NCBI GenBank assembly: GCA_002050435.1
Contig: MWYV01000034.1
Span: forward strand, 1 to 64,000
DNA from: Chitinophagales bacterium 33-2
Lineage (GTDB): Bacteria > Bacteroidota > Bacteroidia > Chitinophagales > Chitinophagaceae
DNA: 64,000 bases
Reading direction: 5' to 3'
Part shown: positions 10,264 to 19,019 of the stretch, one piece after another
Numbering within the stretch: the stretch's first letter is position 1
Layout of the letters: each line of letters starts with the position of its first letter
Notes under the pieces: model-generated
What the model was told of the DNA's origin: nothing
What the model saw: the letters and a program-made list of their open reading frames with translations, nothing else
Databases searched by the model: none
Program-made: the position numbers and the translations under genes

Positions 10264-10480
10264 TCAATGAAGACCCCAGTCCCATGCAACACTGTTAGAT
10301 GAAATTTCTTTTTCAAAATTCAATTTAAGGAGATGGAGATTCATGAAGCCTTCAACAAAATTAAATAAGTTCCAGCCACCAATCATTCTATCGGAAAGTA
10401 AATAACCTGAGCAGTCAATATCTTTTCTATTAAAAGTTTCCCAAGCCTTGCGATTCCTAAAAGTACCACCAACGCGACGT
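10264..10480 (-). pseudogene. Possible C-terminal gene remnant, unrecognised
   Basis: On the minus strand an open stretch of about 71 codons ends in TGA at 10264 and begins directly after an in-frame stop, without a start codon at its head. The translation looks protein-like (KAWETFNRKDIDCSGYLL, then SDRMIGGWNLFNFVEGF, ending VAWDWGLH), with several Trp and Gly and few low-complexity runs. It may be the truncated tail of a lost gene. I do not recognise the family, and chance is not excluded. The rest of the 10196-10558 gap shows no gene; no clear promoter was seen for the transducer gene. Confidence 0.3.
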
Positions 10481-10558
10481 TACAAAATTCAAACCTGCTG
10501 AGTTCCTCCTTGTTGTTTACCTCAGGTCCGGAAATTGATTGTTTGAAAAGAAAAATAA

Positions 10559-10939
10559 ATGAAGACAGGAATCGGAAAGAAAATTTGGGCTATTGCTGAG
10601 GGTTATATTCCTTCAGAAAGCACAGGTCCAGAACCTGCTATGACGAGCCATGAAACCGCGTGCATCCTCAATACAAATGAAGCAGCAGCCAGGGTCCAAA
10701 TCATGCTCTATTTTAAAGATAAAGATCCGGTTGGGCCTTATCATGTTATAGTGCCTGCCCAGAGAACCCTGCATCTCCGTTTCAATGACCTGGAAGATCC
10801 TGCACCTGTTCCTTTGGATACCGACTATGCCAGTGTGTTCATTGCAGACCAGCCTATCGTTGTGCAACATACGAGGCTTGATTCAAGACAGGCAGCAAAT
10901 GCCCTATTGTCCACCATTGCTTTTTCCGCCAATGAATGA
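10559..10939 (+). CDS. Sensory rhodopsin transducer-family protein (ASRT-like)
   Basis: A 126-residue soluble protein matching the Anabaena sensory rhodopsin transducer family along its whole length. Hallmark segments are KKIWAIAEGYIP, GPEPAMTSHETACILN, DPVGPYHVIVPAQRTLHLRFNDL, PLDTDYASVF, PIVVQHTRLDSRQ and the ending NALLSTIAFS. The Anabaena protein forms a beta-sandwich tetramer that binds a membrane photoreceptor, but most relatives live in genomes without that rhodopsin and are thought to bind small molecules, perhaps sugars. No rhodopsin is in the window. The stop codon overlaps the start of the following GH13 gene, so the two are translationally coupled and a carbohydrate-linked role is likely. 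Confidence 0.92.
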   Translation: MKTGIGKKIWAIAEGYIPSESTGPEPAMTSHETACILNTNEAAARVQIMLYFKDKDPVGPYHVIVPAQRTLHLRFNDLEDPAPVPLDTDYASVFIADQPIVVQHTRLDSRQAANALLSTIAFSANE

Positions 10940-12575
10940 TATGACCCAACAACACTGGTACCAGAATGCCGTTTTTTATTCCCTCGACGTTGAAACATTT
11001 TATGATTCCAATGGCGATGGAATAGGTGACTTTCCCGGGCTCCTGCAAAAGCTGGATTATCTTGCTGGACTTGGTATCAATTGTATCTGGCTGCTTCCAT
11101 TTTATCCATCACCCAACCGGGACAATGGTTATGATGTAATGGATTATTATAGTGTTGACCCTTCCCTTGGCACATTGGGCGACTTTACCATTTTCATGGA
11201 AAAAGCCAATCTCCTGGGTATTCGCGTGCTTATCGATCTTGTAGTAAACCATACTTCGATTCTTCATCCCTGGTTTCGTGACGCAAGAAAACATAAAGAT
11301 TCACCCTACCGCGATTATTATATCTGGTCTGATGAACCAAAATCTTTTCAAAGGAAAAATCTCATGCTGAAGGGCGAAGAAGATACCATGTGGTCCTATG
11401 ATGATGCTGCATGCCAGTATTACCTGCACAGGTTTTATAAAGAACAGCCAGACCTTAACCTTGGCAATCCCGCGGTGCGCGAAGAGATATTAAAGATCAT
11501 GGGATTCTGGTTGAAACTTGGTGTAAGTGGTTTGCGTGTTGATGCCGCTGAGATCATGATAGAAGATTATGGGCAGGATGATGTTGATCCCAAAGAACTA
11601 TACAGTTTCTTTAATGATATGCGCAGTTACGCACTTTCAAAAAAACGGGATGCCATTCTTCTTGCCGAGGTAAATGGAGATCCGAAAAAAATGAGTGCAT
11701 TTCTCGATGACGGAAACCGTGTGCAGATGATTTTTAATTTTTATCTGAACCAGCATATTTTTCTTTCACTTGTAAAAGGCAACGCAAACATCCTTGCAGA
11801 GGCAATGAATGCATTACCCGCACTTCAGGCCGACAACCAGTTCCTTAATTTTTTGCGGCATCACGATGAACTGAATCTAAAACTTCTCCAGGACCAGGAT
11901 ATGAATGCGGTGCTGGATGCACTTGCGCCGGAAGAAAATATGCGCATTTTCGGATATGGCATACGCAGGCGTTTGGCTACAATGTTCCAGGGTCACATTG
12001 GCATGCAAAAACTTGCCTACAGCCTTCTTTTCAGCATGCCTGGAGTACCCATGCTGCGTTATGGAGATGAGATCGGAATGGGTGATGATCTTTCACTGAA
12101 TGGAAGAACCAGTGTGCGCACACCGATGCAATGGTCAAAGCAAAGAAATGGTGGCTTTTCGGATGCAGATGAAAAAGATCTGGTACACCCTGTGATCAGG
12201 GAGAACAGCTTTGGATATGAAACCATCAATGTAATGCAGGCACAACACGATGATTCTTCTTTACTAAGCTGGGTTGAAAAACTGGTTACAACCAGGAAAC
12301 AGGTGCCGGAGATTGGTATTGGTAAGCTGGAAGTTTTACTGTCAAAAAATAAACCTTTGCTGATACATGCTTATGCATCGAAAAATGAAAAAATATATTT
12401 CATTCACAACCTTTCTGATCAGCATATAAATTGCAACCTCATTGAATCAGGAATTGAAAAGGGTGAAGTTTTTGATGTATTCAGTGACCGTGAATTCAAT
12501 AACGATACTGAACAAGAGATGTGCATCAATAGTTATGGTTACCGCTGGTTCCGGGTCGAAAAAAATAATGCATGA
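10932..12575 (+). CDS. GH13 alpha-amylase/trehalose-synthase-like glycosidase
   Basis: A 547-residue cytoplasmic GH13 enzyme without a signal peptide. The TIM barrel carries the conserved regions: DGIGDFPGL, VVNHTS, GLRVDAAE (nucleophile Asp), LLAEVN (acid/base Glu) and RHHDE (stabilising Asp), then PMLRYGDEIGMGDD and the RTPMQW block. The layout is that of the trehalose synthase/oligo-1,6-glucosidase branch, and a maltose-, trehalose- or short glucan-acting enzyme is expected. An upstream open extension exists, but it runs through the transducer gene. ATG 10932 overlaps that stop by 8 bases, and ATG 10941 is an equal alternative. It is the live neighbour of a decayed flavin oxidoreductase that begins inside its stop codon. 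Confidence 0.88.
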   Translation: MNDMTQQHWYQNAVFYSLDVETFYDSNGDGIGDFPGLLQKLDYLAGLGINCIWLLPFYPSPNRDNGYDVMDYYSVDPSLGTLGDFTIFMEKANLLGIRVLIDLVVNHTSILHPWFRDARKHKDSPYRDYYIWSDEPKSFQRKNLMLKGEEDTMWSYDDAACQYYLHRFYKEQPDLNLGNPAVREEILKIMGFWLKLGVSGLRVDAAEIMIEDYGQDDVDPKELYSFFNDMRSYALSKKRDAILLAEVNGDPKKMSAFLDDGNRVQMIFNFYLNQHIFLSLVKGNANILAEAMNALPALQADNQFLNFLRHHDELNLKLLQDQDMNAVLDALAPEENMRIFGYGIRRRLATMFQGHIGMQKLAYSLLFSMPGVPMLRYGDEIGMGDDLSLNGRTSVRTPMQWSKQRNGGFSDADEKDLVHPVIRENSFGYETINVMQAQHDDSSLLSWVEKLVTTRKQVPEIGIGKLEVLLSKNKPLLIHAYASKNEKIYFIHNLSDQHINCNLIESGIEKGEVFDVFSDREFNNDTEQEMCINSYGYRWFRVEKNNA

Positions 12576-12918
12576 TAGGATATCATGCTTCCCATGAACA
12601 ATTCATCCCTTCTGAATTATTAAATCTGGTTCATCTTGCAGAGGCTTCTGGTTTTATTATGACCCGTGGCGGGCAAATATTTTTGAGGGCTCTGTACTTG
12701 CCGATCTTTGACAGGTGAAACATTTCGATGCGCTTGGTGAATGGGTTCATACGCACAGATGAATGAAGTGGTACGCATATCAAATGATGTGCAGCAACAT
12801 ATTGACTGGATCGAACAGAAAAAAAACTTGGTTTTTAAAGGATCATCCTGCATAATGTTGGCAAAAACCAGAAACATTCATCGAGGTATTTGGAGAAAAA
12901 GTATTGACTTTTGTATAA
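12572..12918 (+). pseudogene. Decayed LLM-class flavin oxidoreductase (TIGR03885-like)
   Basis: Fragments of one protein remain in order but in different frames. From ATG 12572 the text reads MIGYHASHEQFIPSELLNLV then HLAEASGF, the classic start of the non-F420 flavinoid oxidoreductase family. After a large internal deletion another frame reads YYDPWRANIFEGSVLADL, then a stop, then FDALGEWV. A further frame gives VVRISNDVQQHIDWIE, next LHNVGKNQ, and finally FIEVFGEKVL before TAA at 12918. These match the C-terminal part of the family. Roughly 200 residues are missing and at least three frame changes and stops are present. The start overlaps the GH13 stop, showing that it was once the third gene of that operon. 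Confidence 0.85.
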
Positions 12919-12970
12919 ATGAAATTCCTGTTGGAGTTATTTTATAAAGACAATTATGTTTGAACATTTT

Positions 12971-14281
12971 TTAATTTAATAACACCTGGAACTGCAGAAT
13001 ATATGCGCCTTTCCTGTCGGTCTTTGTTGCTTCAAATTCATTTGGTAGTTGTTGGTAAACAGGACGGCTCTGGTAAGCAGCGGTTAATTTTGCTGCATGG
13101 TTTTTTAATAACCAGCTGATGCCCGCATCCCAGAAAAGCATATTTTCTTTTAACCTGTCATAGTCTGCCCACTGCAACGATACATAAGGCAGAAAGGAAG
13201 TAGTACCCACAAGGTTATTTTTTGTTTTATATCCCAGCTGCCCATAAACAATATGACCGGTGCCAAAAGCGGGAAAGCCTGTGCCACTGCCATTTAAGAT
13301 CTGCGGATTGTTTGATCCATTCGCAGGATTCATAGGCGCCAGGTTTCTTGAATACCCGTTCCCAAAATCAGAATAAACATAAGCTCCATAAAAATTGAAA
13401 GCATTGCCTCCTGTTCCAATCGGTGCATCATAAAAAAAATCTGCAGCAAAATTTTTAAGCGCTGAAAAAGTAGTATCTCCCTGCTCCAGTCGCCACATTG
13501 CTTCAGGCTGCACCTGGAAACCAGCTCCTATATTGAATATTTTTTTTGTTCCAAGGTAAGTACCTGTAGTATAAGCTGTGACATTGCTTTCCTGGTCAAG
13601 AAACTGGTACTGAAAATATCCCTGCCACTGCATTTCAGGAGGCAGTGCCGAAAAATTTGAATATAAAGTTGGTGTGCTCACATAACCGGAGGAGCGCTGC
13701 ACGGCCATTGGACTGCTCATCAGCACCCTGTAATCCAGTTTGCCCAGTTTGCCTTTGGCAAATACACTCAGCTTTCTTAAAAACTGGTCGGTAACATCAT
13801 TTGTATTTTGTTCAAACAGTGGCGCATCCACACCCAAAATACTGCCTGCAGAAGGAGAGGCGAATCGCGTAAGCCCGCTCCATCCCGTTAAACCCATTCC
13901 CAAAGAAAGTTTGTTGTTGATAACTTCATATTCTCCATGAATGTCGTGGATGAAAAAACCAGTTTTACGCTCAGACAGGTAATTAAAATTATTCATTCCG
14001 AACTGCGCATAAATAAAAACGCGGTCTGCAATCTTTCCAAATGCCTGAAGGCGGGCACGCCGGATGCCAATATCAGTAACCGATTTCTTTTCATTTCCAT
14101 AAACCAGGGAGCCCTGGTTTAGATTGGCATACCTAAGCCAGGCTTGTGACAATAGGGAGAATTTAAAATAATGACGCCCATCTTCATTTAGCCTGAATCT
14201 GGCCTCTCCCTGCCCTGATGCATTGCCACAAATGCAGCATAACAGTATCGTAATGAAATAATTAGCCTTCATATCACCCAT
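12971..14281 (-). CDS. Outer-membrane porin, OprP/phosphate-selective-porin-like
   Basis: A 436-residue protein with a signal peptide (cleavage near NASGQ) followed by alternating beta-strand sequence to a C-terminus ending in an aromatic/hydrophobic strand (AYILQFQVLLN). The motif IGIRRARLQAFGKIADRVFIYAQFG is typical of the OprO/OprP-like porin family in Bacteroidota. These form 16-stranded barrels that pass small anionic or other solutes; phosphate selectivity should not be assumed. It converges on the decayed oxidoreductase, with 52 bp between them, and is divergent from the PAS kinase. The protein start could also be ATG three codons in (MKANYF). Confidence 0.75.
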   Translation of the reverse strand: MGDMKANYFITILLCCICGNASGQGEARFRLNEDGRHYFKFSLLSQAWLRYANLNQGSLVYGNEKKSVTDIGIRRARLQAFGKIADRVFIYAQFGMNNFNYLSERKTGFFIHDIHGEYEVINNKLSLGMGLTGWSGLTRFASPSAGSILGVDAPLFEQNTNDVTDQFLRKLSVFAKGKLGKLDYRVLMSSPMAVQRSSGYVSTPTLYSNFSALPPEMQWQGYFQYQFLDQESNVTAYTTGTYLGTKKIFNIGAGFQVQPEAMWRLEQGDTTFSALKNFAADFFYDAPIGTGGNAFNFYGAYVYSDFGNGYSRNLAPMNPANGSNNPQILNGSGTGFPAFGTGHIVYGQLGYKTKNNLVGTTSFLPYVSLQWADYDRLKENMLFWDAGISWLLKNHAAKLTAAYQSRPVYQQLPNEFEATKTDRKGAYILQFQVLLN

Positions 14282-14454
14282 TTTTGGTTTCGCTCCGCAA
14301 GATATAGGAAAATGAAAAAATCGGCCTGGACGTTAAGATTGTTAACCACATGTAGAAAAGAATACATACAATTATTTTTCCATTATCACCGATTGCTTTA
14401 CCTTCTGCCACAGAAATAGGAATGCTCGTCCTATAAACCAAACAATAGCAATCA

Positions 14455-15939
14455 ATGGAACCGCAAGTGCTGCGCACATCAGAAAACAAAACTTTTTTAA
14501 GTGAAAAGTTTTTAATGGACAAAGCCATTCTCCCACTTGTGAAAGAAAGCATTATTATTATTGATGTGAACTGTACGATACTGCTGATCAATGAATCGGC
14601 ACAACTCCTGATCAGATCCATTATCGGTAATACCTACGAAATTAGCGATTGTTTATATGCTATGCCCTTGGGGGATGCTTCCGTTTTCCGGGATCATTTG
14701 CATACATCGCTGCATGGAGAATCCACTTCCTTTGAGCAACATATTATTTCGGAGGATAACGGTTTCTGGATCAGCTGTTCTTTCATGCCATTAAGAATTC
14801 AGGATCAGGTAAGTGGTGTTTCTATTTTGATTGAGGATGTTTCATTAAGCAAGAAACTGGAAGAGGAAGAACAAAAAAGAAAGAAGGCTGAAGAAGCCAG
14901 CCATATTTCCAGGGTAATGTTTGAGCTGTTTGTTGAAAATGCGCCGCTGCGTGCATGGATCACAGATATCTCCGGCAATGTATTGTTCATGAACCAGCAA
15001 TACCTAAATGCATTTGGTTTCGATAAATCAAAACTGGGGTCTAACCTTTTCGACCTTTTTCCGGAAAGTCTTGTGATGAATTATATCCGCGAGATCCGCA
15101 AGGTGCATAAAACCCAATTGATTTCTGAAACCATCAGTCAGGGCTTCAGGGATGATGGAACAAAAGGTTATTTTAAAATATCGAGATTCCCCATGAAGTC
15201 TGCCGGGCAGGACATGGTTGGTGGCTGGGCCATTGACATTACGGAAGAAAGAGACCTTCAGAAAAAACTTGTGGTGAATGAATTCCGCAAAAAGCAGGAG
15301 ATCGTGCGTTCCATCATTGAAGCCCAGGAGAACGAAAGAATGGCGCTGTCCCGCGAATTGCATGATAATGTAAACCAGATATTATCCTCCTGCCAGCTGA
15401 TGCTGGAAATGGCGAAAGACAAAAATGATACAGCTGAAGTGCTGGTGGTGAAGTGCTACGAAAATCTAAAGACCGCAATACAGGAGATCCGCAGCATCAG
15501 TCATAAGTTAAATCCGTCTGCCATCCAGGACATTGGATTGTCGGAAGCCATAGAAGAATTGATCCAGAATGTGAATTGTTCAGGAAAGGTCAAGGTAAGT
15601 TTTAAAAGCAGCAAAGGGCGCAACTATTCCCATTTGCTTAATGAAGACAAGATCGCAATTTTCAGAATTTTACAGGAAGTACTGAACAACATCATTAAAC
15701 ATGCTGGTGCAACAAAAGTGACCATTCACATCCTGTATTTTGATGGTAAGGTTTGTATCAAAGTACATGATAATGGAAAGGGTTTCAATCTGAATAAAGT
15801 AAAGAAAGGCCTCGGATTGCGCACCATTCAGCACCGGATCGCCTATTACCATGGTAAATTTCTGATCGAATCTGCACCGGGTATGGGCTGTAAATTAAAG
15901 ATCATTCTTTATACAGGCCAATCATTACTGGAAGTGTAA
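14455..15939 (+). CDS. PAS-domain histidine kinase of the NarX/HisKA_3 type
   Basis: A 494-residue soluble kinase with no membrane span. Two PAS-like regions (about 20-135 and 155-275) are joined by a charged helix (KLEEEEQKRKKAEE). The dimerisation domain contains RELHDNVNQ with phospho-acceptor His303, the HisKA_3 form that partners with LuxR/NarL-type regulators. The ATPase domain shows the N box (EVLNNIIKHA), the G1 box DNGKGF and GLGLRTIQHRI. No response regulator lies beside it, so its partner is elsewhere. It probably senses a cytoplasmic or redox cue through PAS. ATG 14455 is used; ATG 14515 (MDKAILPL) is possible. Confidence 0.88.
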   Translation: MEPQVLRTSENKTFLSEKFLMDKAILPLVKESIIIIDVNCTILLINESAQLLIRSIIGNTYEISDCLYAMPLGDASVFRDHLHTSLHGESTSFEQHIISEDNGFWISCSFMPLRIQDQVSGVSILIEDVSLSKKLEEEEQKRKKAEEASHISRVMFELFVENAPLRAWITDISGNVLFMNQQYLNAFGFDKSKLGSNLFDLFPESLVMNYIREIRKVHKTQLISETISQGFRDDGTKGYFKISRFPMKSAGQDMVGGWAIDITEERDLQKKLVVNEFRKKQEIVRSIIEAQENERMALSRELHDNVNQILSSCQLMLEMAKDKNDTAEVLVVKCYENLKTAIQEIRSISHKLNPSAIQDIGLSEAIEELIQNVNCSGKVKVSFKSSKGRNYSHLLNEDKIAIFRILQEVLNNIIKHAGATKVTIHILYFDGKVCIKVHDNGKGFNLNKVKKGLGLRTIQHRIAYYHGKFLIESAPGMGCKLKIILYTGQSLLEV

Positions 15940-16023
15940 TGTTTCAAACAGTGGCAGGTGAAGAATCTTCCACCTGATGAATTATTTTATTTAACAATTA
16001 TAACCAAGCTAATATCAAAAATT

Positions 16024-17067
16024 ATGGAAAGTAAATCTTTCTTTAAAGCAGGCGTTCTTGCTTTATTTCTTGTAGCTGCTTTTGTCATTTCATGGGAGCT
16101 GTTCTGGCGCAGCAAAGGCGCACCCGTTTCTTTTAATGATGATGAAGCCCTTTGGGCGAAAAGCAGGGCAGAGATCTATCTTCCTTCGGACAAGTCCACT
16201 GTATTTATCGGCTCATCCAGGATCAAATTTGACCTGGATATTCCAACCTGGGAAAAACTCACTGGTGAAAAAGCGATCCAGTTATCCATGGTTGGCACCA
16301 ATCCTGTTCCCCTTTTGGAGGACCTTGCAGACGACCCTGAATTCAAAGGCAAATTAATTGTTGATGTTACAGAACCTTTGTTCTTTTCCCTTGGCCCGCA
16401 AGCTTCCTCCTCAGCTCTTGAAGGGATCGAATATTTTAAAAACCAGACACCCTCGCAGAAATTCAGTTCCAAAATCAATCATGCGCTGGAAGCTAATTTT
16501 GTTTTCCTTGAAGAAGGAAAATATTCTGTTACGGCCCTGCTCGAAGATCTCGAACTGGAAAACAGGAAAGATGTATTTCGATTTCCTCCATTTCCAAAAG
16601 GTTTTGAAGTAACCAATTATAACCGGCAGACCTTTATGACGCAGGATTTTATGAATGATTCAATACAGGTGCAACGGCAGACGGCCATCTGGATGGGACT
16701 TGGAAAGCTTTTTAAAACACCACCCATTAAAGGCGATACACTTCAGCAATATTTTACCAGGATAAAAAAGGCCACAGACAAAATAAAGGAAAGAGGTGGA
16801 AAAGTTGTTTTTGTGAGAACACCAGCAAGTGGTCCTATGGAAGCGGGCACTAAAGCCGGTTTTCCAAGAAATGTCTACTGGGATCAATTGCTTTCTTTTA
16901 CCTCCACACAGGGCGTACATTACGAAGACGATCCGGGAACAGCGTCTTTTATCTGCCCCGAGATGTCGCACCTCAGTCCGGCCGATGCCATTGTTTACAC
17001 GCAACACCTGGTAAAAACTTTAAGTGCTGGACAGGGCGGCTCTTTTTTTACACCAAAATTTAAATGA
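16024..17067 (+). CDS. Membrane-anchored SGNH-like protein paired with MBOAT
   Basis: A 347-residue protein with one N-terminal membrane helix (about 8-28) and an exported domain. Block I reads FIGSSRIKFD, with a candidate nucleophile Ser64, and the C-terminal block reads EMSHLSPADA with candidate His316; Glu313 stands where a D-x-x-H Asp is usual. This is the layout of AlgJ/AlgX/DltD-like partners of MBOAT acyltransferases, and the MBOAT gene follows after 6 bp. It likely takes acyl groups moved across the membrane and transfers them to, or removes them from, a surface polymer. ATG 16024 is preferred over an open GTG at 15958 because the membrane anchor follows at once. The exact substrate is unknown. 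Confidence 0.65.
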   Translation: MESKSFFKAGVLALFLVAAFVISWELFWRSKGAPVSFNDDEALWAKSRAEIYLPSDKSTVFIGSSRIKFDLDIPTWEKLTGEKAIQLSMVGTNPVPLLEDLADDPEFKGKLIVDVTEPLFFSLGPQASSSALEGIEYFKNQTPSQKFSSKINHALEANFVFLEEGKYSVTALLEDLELENRKDVFRFPPFPKGFEVTNYNRQTFMTQDFMNDSIQVQRQTAIWMGLGKLFKTPPIKGDTLQQYFTRIKKATDKIKERGGKVVFVRTPASGPMEAGTKAGFPRNVYWDQLLSFTSTQGVHYEDDPGTASFICPEMSHLSPADAIVYTQHLVKTLSAGQGGSFFTPKFK

Positions 17068-17073
17068 ACCACC

Positions 17074-18567
17074 ATGCTTTTTAATTCATATACATTCATT
17101 GTTTTCTTTTTAATCCTGCTGGTGTTGCACAATGCAACAAAGCTTCCATGGAAGATCAAAAAAACAAATCTTCTTCTGGCCAGCTATTTATTCTATGCAG
17201 TGTGGAACCCGCCTTTTGTTATTTTGTTGTGGCTTTCTACTGTTGTTGATTTTGTTGTTGGTAAAAAACTGTTTCATACAGAAGGAAAAACAAAAAGAAG
17301 ATCGTTGCTTGTGGTCTCCCTGGTATTGAACCTGGGAATGCTTGCGTTTTTTAAATACGGTGGATTCCTGCTCGAAAATTTTACACTGCTTGCAAATGCA
17401 ATGGGATTTAATTATCAGCCTGCCAAACCAAGTATTATTTTACCTGTGGGTATTTCTTTTTATACTTTTCAAACCCTTTGCTATACATTGGATATGTATA
17501 AAAAGCGCATTACACCGGAAAAATCGTTTCTGGATTTTGCCCTCTTTGTAACTTTTTTCCCGCAGCTGGTTGCAGGACCGATTGTGCGACCTGCACAATT
17601 ACTGCCGCAATTTAAAACGCCACGCACGGCAAATGCAGCCCAATTATTAAAAGGTTTGTTTTTGTTGTCACTTGGTTTGTTTATGAAAGTGGTTATGGCC
17701 GATACGATGCTTGCAGAACCAGCCGACCAGGTATTTGGCGCCTCGGGCTCATTAACTGCCCTCGATGCATGGTTAGGAGTGCTGGCTTTTTCGGGACAGA
17801 TATTTTTTGATTTTGCAGGATATTCTACTTGCGCCATTGGTATTGCAGCCTGTATCGGGTTCAGCCTTCCCGATAATTTCAGGTATCCTTACGCGGCTAT
17901 TGGTTTTTCTGATTTCTGGCGCAGGTGGCACATTACCCTTTCGTCATGGTTAAGAGATTATTTATACATTGGATTGGGTGGAAACAGGAACGGAGCCATA
18001 AGAACCTATGCCAACCTGATGATGACCATGCTGCTGGGCGGGTTATGGCATGGCGCTTCGTGGACCTTTGTGGTATGGGGCGCATTGCATGGCAGTTTTT
18101 TATGCGTGGAAAGAATGTTCAGGCCCAAACCAGCACAGACCGGCGCAGTTCAAGAGGAAACATCAATGGAAGAGGTATCAGCAGTGATCAAATCAGCATC
18201 ATTTGCACCTGCATTTTTTCAAAAGCGAAAAGTGAAATTATTTTTTGCTGCCATGCTCACGTTTTTTCTTGTGAATGTTACCTGGGTATTTTTCAGGTCG
18301 AATGATTTTTCAACTGCCTGGCGGTTGCTGGGATCCATGTTTGGTTTGTCGGAAGGAGCGCCTGTGCTGCCTACCATTAATATAATTAAGGTAACTGTGG
18401 TAACGATTGCACTGGTGGCAACCCATTGGGTAATGCGCAATACCAGCGTTATGGAAGTGGCGCAAAAAACACGGTGGTGGGTAGTTGGTGTGGTTTGGGC
18501 TTTTATGCTGATCGCGCTGATCCTAAGCCAGAAAAGCAGCGATTCATTTATTTATTTCCAGTTTTAA
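17074..18567 (+). CDS. MBOAT-family O-acyltransferase (AlgI-like)
   Basis: A 497-residue polytopic membrane protein with about ten hydrophobic spans. Conserved MBOAT blocks are present: FPQLVAGPIVR, FWRRWHITLSSWLRDYLYI and GGLWHGASWTFVVWG, with the invariant His326. AlgI, DltB and PatA-type proteins of this branch pass acyl groups from a cytoplasmic donor across the membrane for O-acetylation of extracytoplasmic polymers. It pairs with the SGNH-like gene just upstream, but no polymer synthesis genes are adjacent, so the target could be an exopolysaccharide, peptidoglycan or lipopolysaccharide. A 13-bp hairpin follows. Confidence 0.92.
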   Translation: MLFNSYTFIVFFLILLVLHNATKLPWKIKKTNLLLASYLFYAVWNPPFVILLWLSTVVDFVVGKKLFHTEGKTKRRSLLVVSLVLNLGMLAFFKYGGFLLENFTLLANAMGFNYQPAKPSIILPVGISFYTFQTLCYTLDMYKKRITPEKSFLDFALFVTFFPQLVAGPIVRPAQLLPQFKTPRTANAAQLLKGLFLLSLGLFMKVVMADTMLAEPADQVFGASGSLTALDAWLGVLAFSGQIFFDFAGYSTCAIGIAACIGFSLPDNFRYPYAAIGFSDFWRRWHITLSSWLRDYLYIGLGGNRNGAIRTYANLMMTMLLGGLWHGASWTFVVWGALHGSFLCVERMFRPKPAQTGAVQEETSMEEVSAVIKSASFAPAFFQKRKVKLFFAAMLTFFLVNVTWVFFRSNDFSTAWRLLGSMFGLSEGAPVLPTINIIKVTVVTIALVATHWVMRNTSVMEVAQKTRWWVVGVVWAFMLIALILSQKSSDSFIYFQF

Positions 18568-18586
18568 AAAACAACACATTTAGTAA

Positions 18587-18617
18587 AAGAAAAACGAGCA
18601 CAAGGCTCGTTTTTCTT
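18587..18617. terminator. Bidirectional terminator
   Basis: A perfect 13-bp stem AAGAAAAACGAGC/GCTCGTTTTTCTT with loop ACAAG has T runs in both directions. It lies between the converging MBOAT gene and the LysM gene and reaches into the latter's stop codon. Confidence 0.85.
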
Positions 18618-19017
18618 ATTTCTTCGAAGGGATCTTTAATTTCCATCCTGGATGGATCAGGTCAGGATTTTTTACCTGGTCTTTATTGGCTTCATAGATC
18701 TCTTTCCAGCTCACACCATATTTCTGTCCGATCTTGGAAAGACTGTCGCCGGCTACCACGGTATATTCCTCGCTACCTGTGTCATTTGACGAACCTGATG
18801 CCTGAATATTCATGATCAGGTCACCTGCACGGTAATCGGGATCAATGCGTCCATAGATCTCCCATAACTGCTTTTTTACATCTTCCGACGGCGCATTGCC
18901 ATCTATATACAAAACATTTCCTTCCTGTCTTACCTGGAGGTTGCTGACACCCTGCTGGGTAGCTGCATCGATCAGTTGCTGGTATTTACCACGTAATGAA
19001 CCTGTTTGCTGTGACAT
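18616..19017 (-). CDS. BON-LysM protein, Kbp/YgaU-like
   Basis: A 133-residue protein without a signal peptide. Residues about 8-70 form a BON-like domain (VSNLQVRQEGNVLYIDGNAP), and residues 85-131 form a LysM domain (YTVVAGDSLSKIGQKYGVSWKEIYEANKD, ending HPGWKLKIP). This order and length match E. coli Kbp (YgaU), a potassium-binding protein induced by osmotic and stationary-phase stress. The upstream gene, 2 bp away, encodes a BON lipoprotein, so the two form a stress pair. LysM could bind peptidoglycan if the protein reaches the periplasm, though no export signal is visible. Confidence 0.88.
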   Translation of the reverse strand: MSQQTGSLRGKYQQLIDAATQQGVSNLQVRQEGNVLYIDGNAPSEDVKKQLWEIYGRIDPDYRAGDLIMNIQASGSSNDTGSEEYTVVAGDSLSKIGQKYGVSWKEIYEANKDQVKNPDLIHPGWKLKIPSKK

Positions 19018-19019
19018 TG

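Noticed and set aside
10559..10939. Photoreceptor system
   Set aside because: Only the transducer-like protein is here; no rhodopsin or carotenoid gene is in the window.
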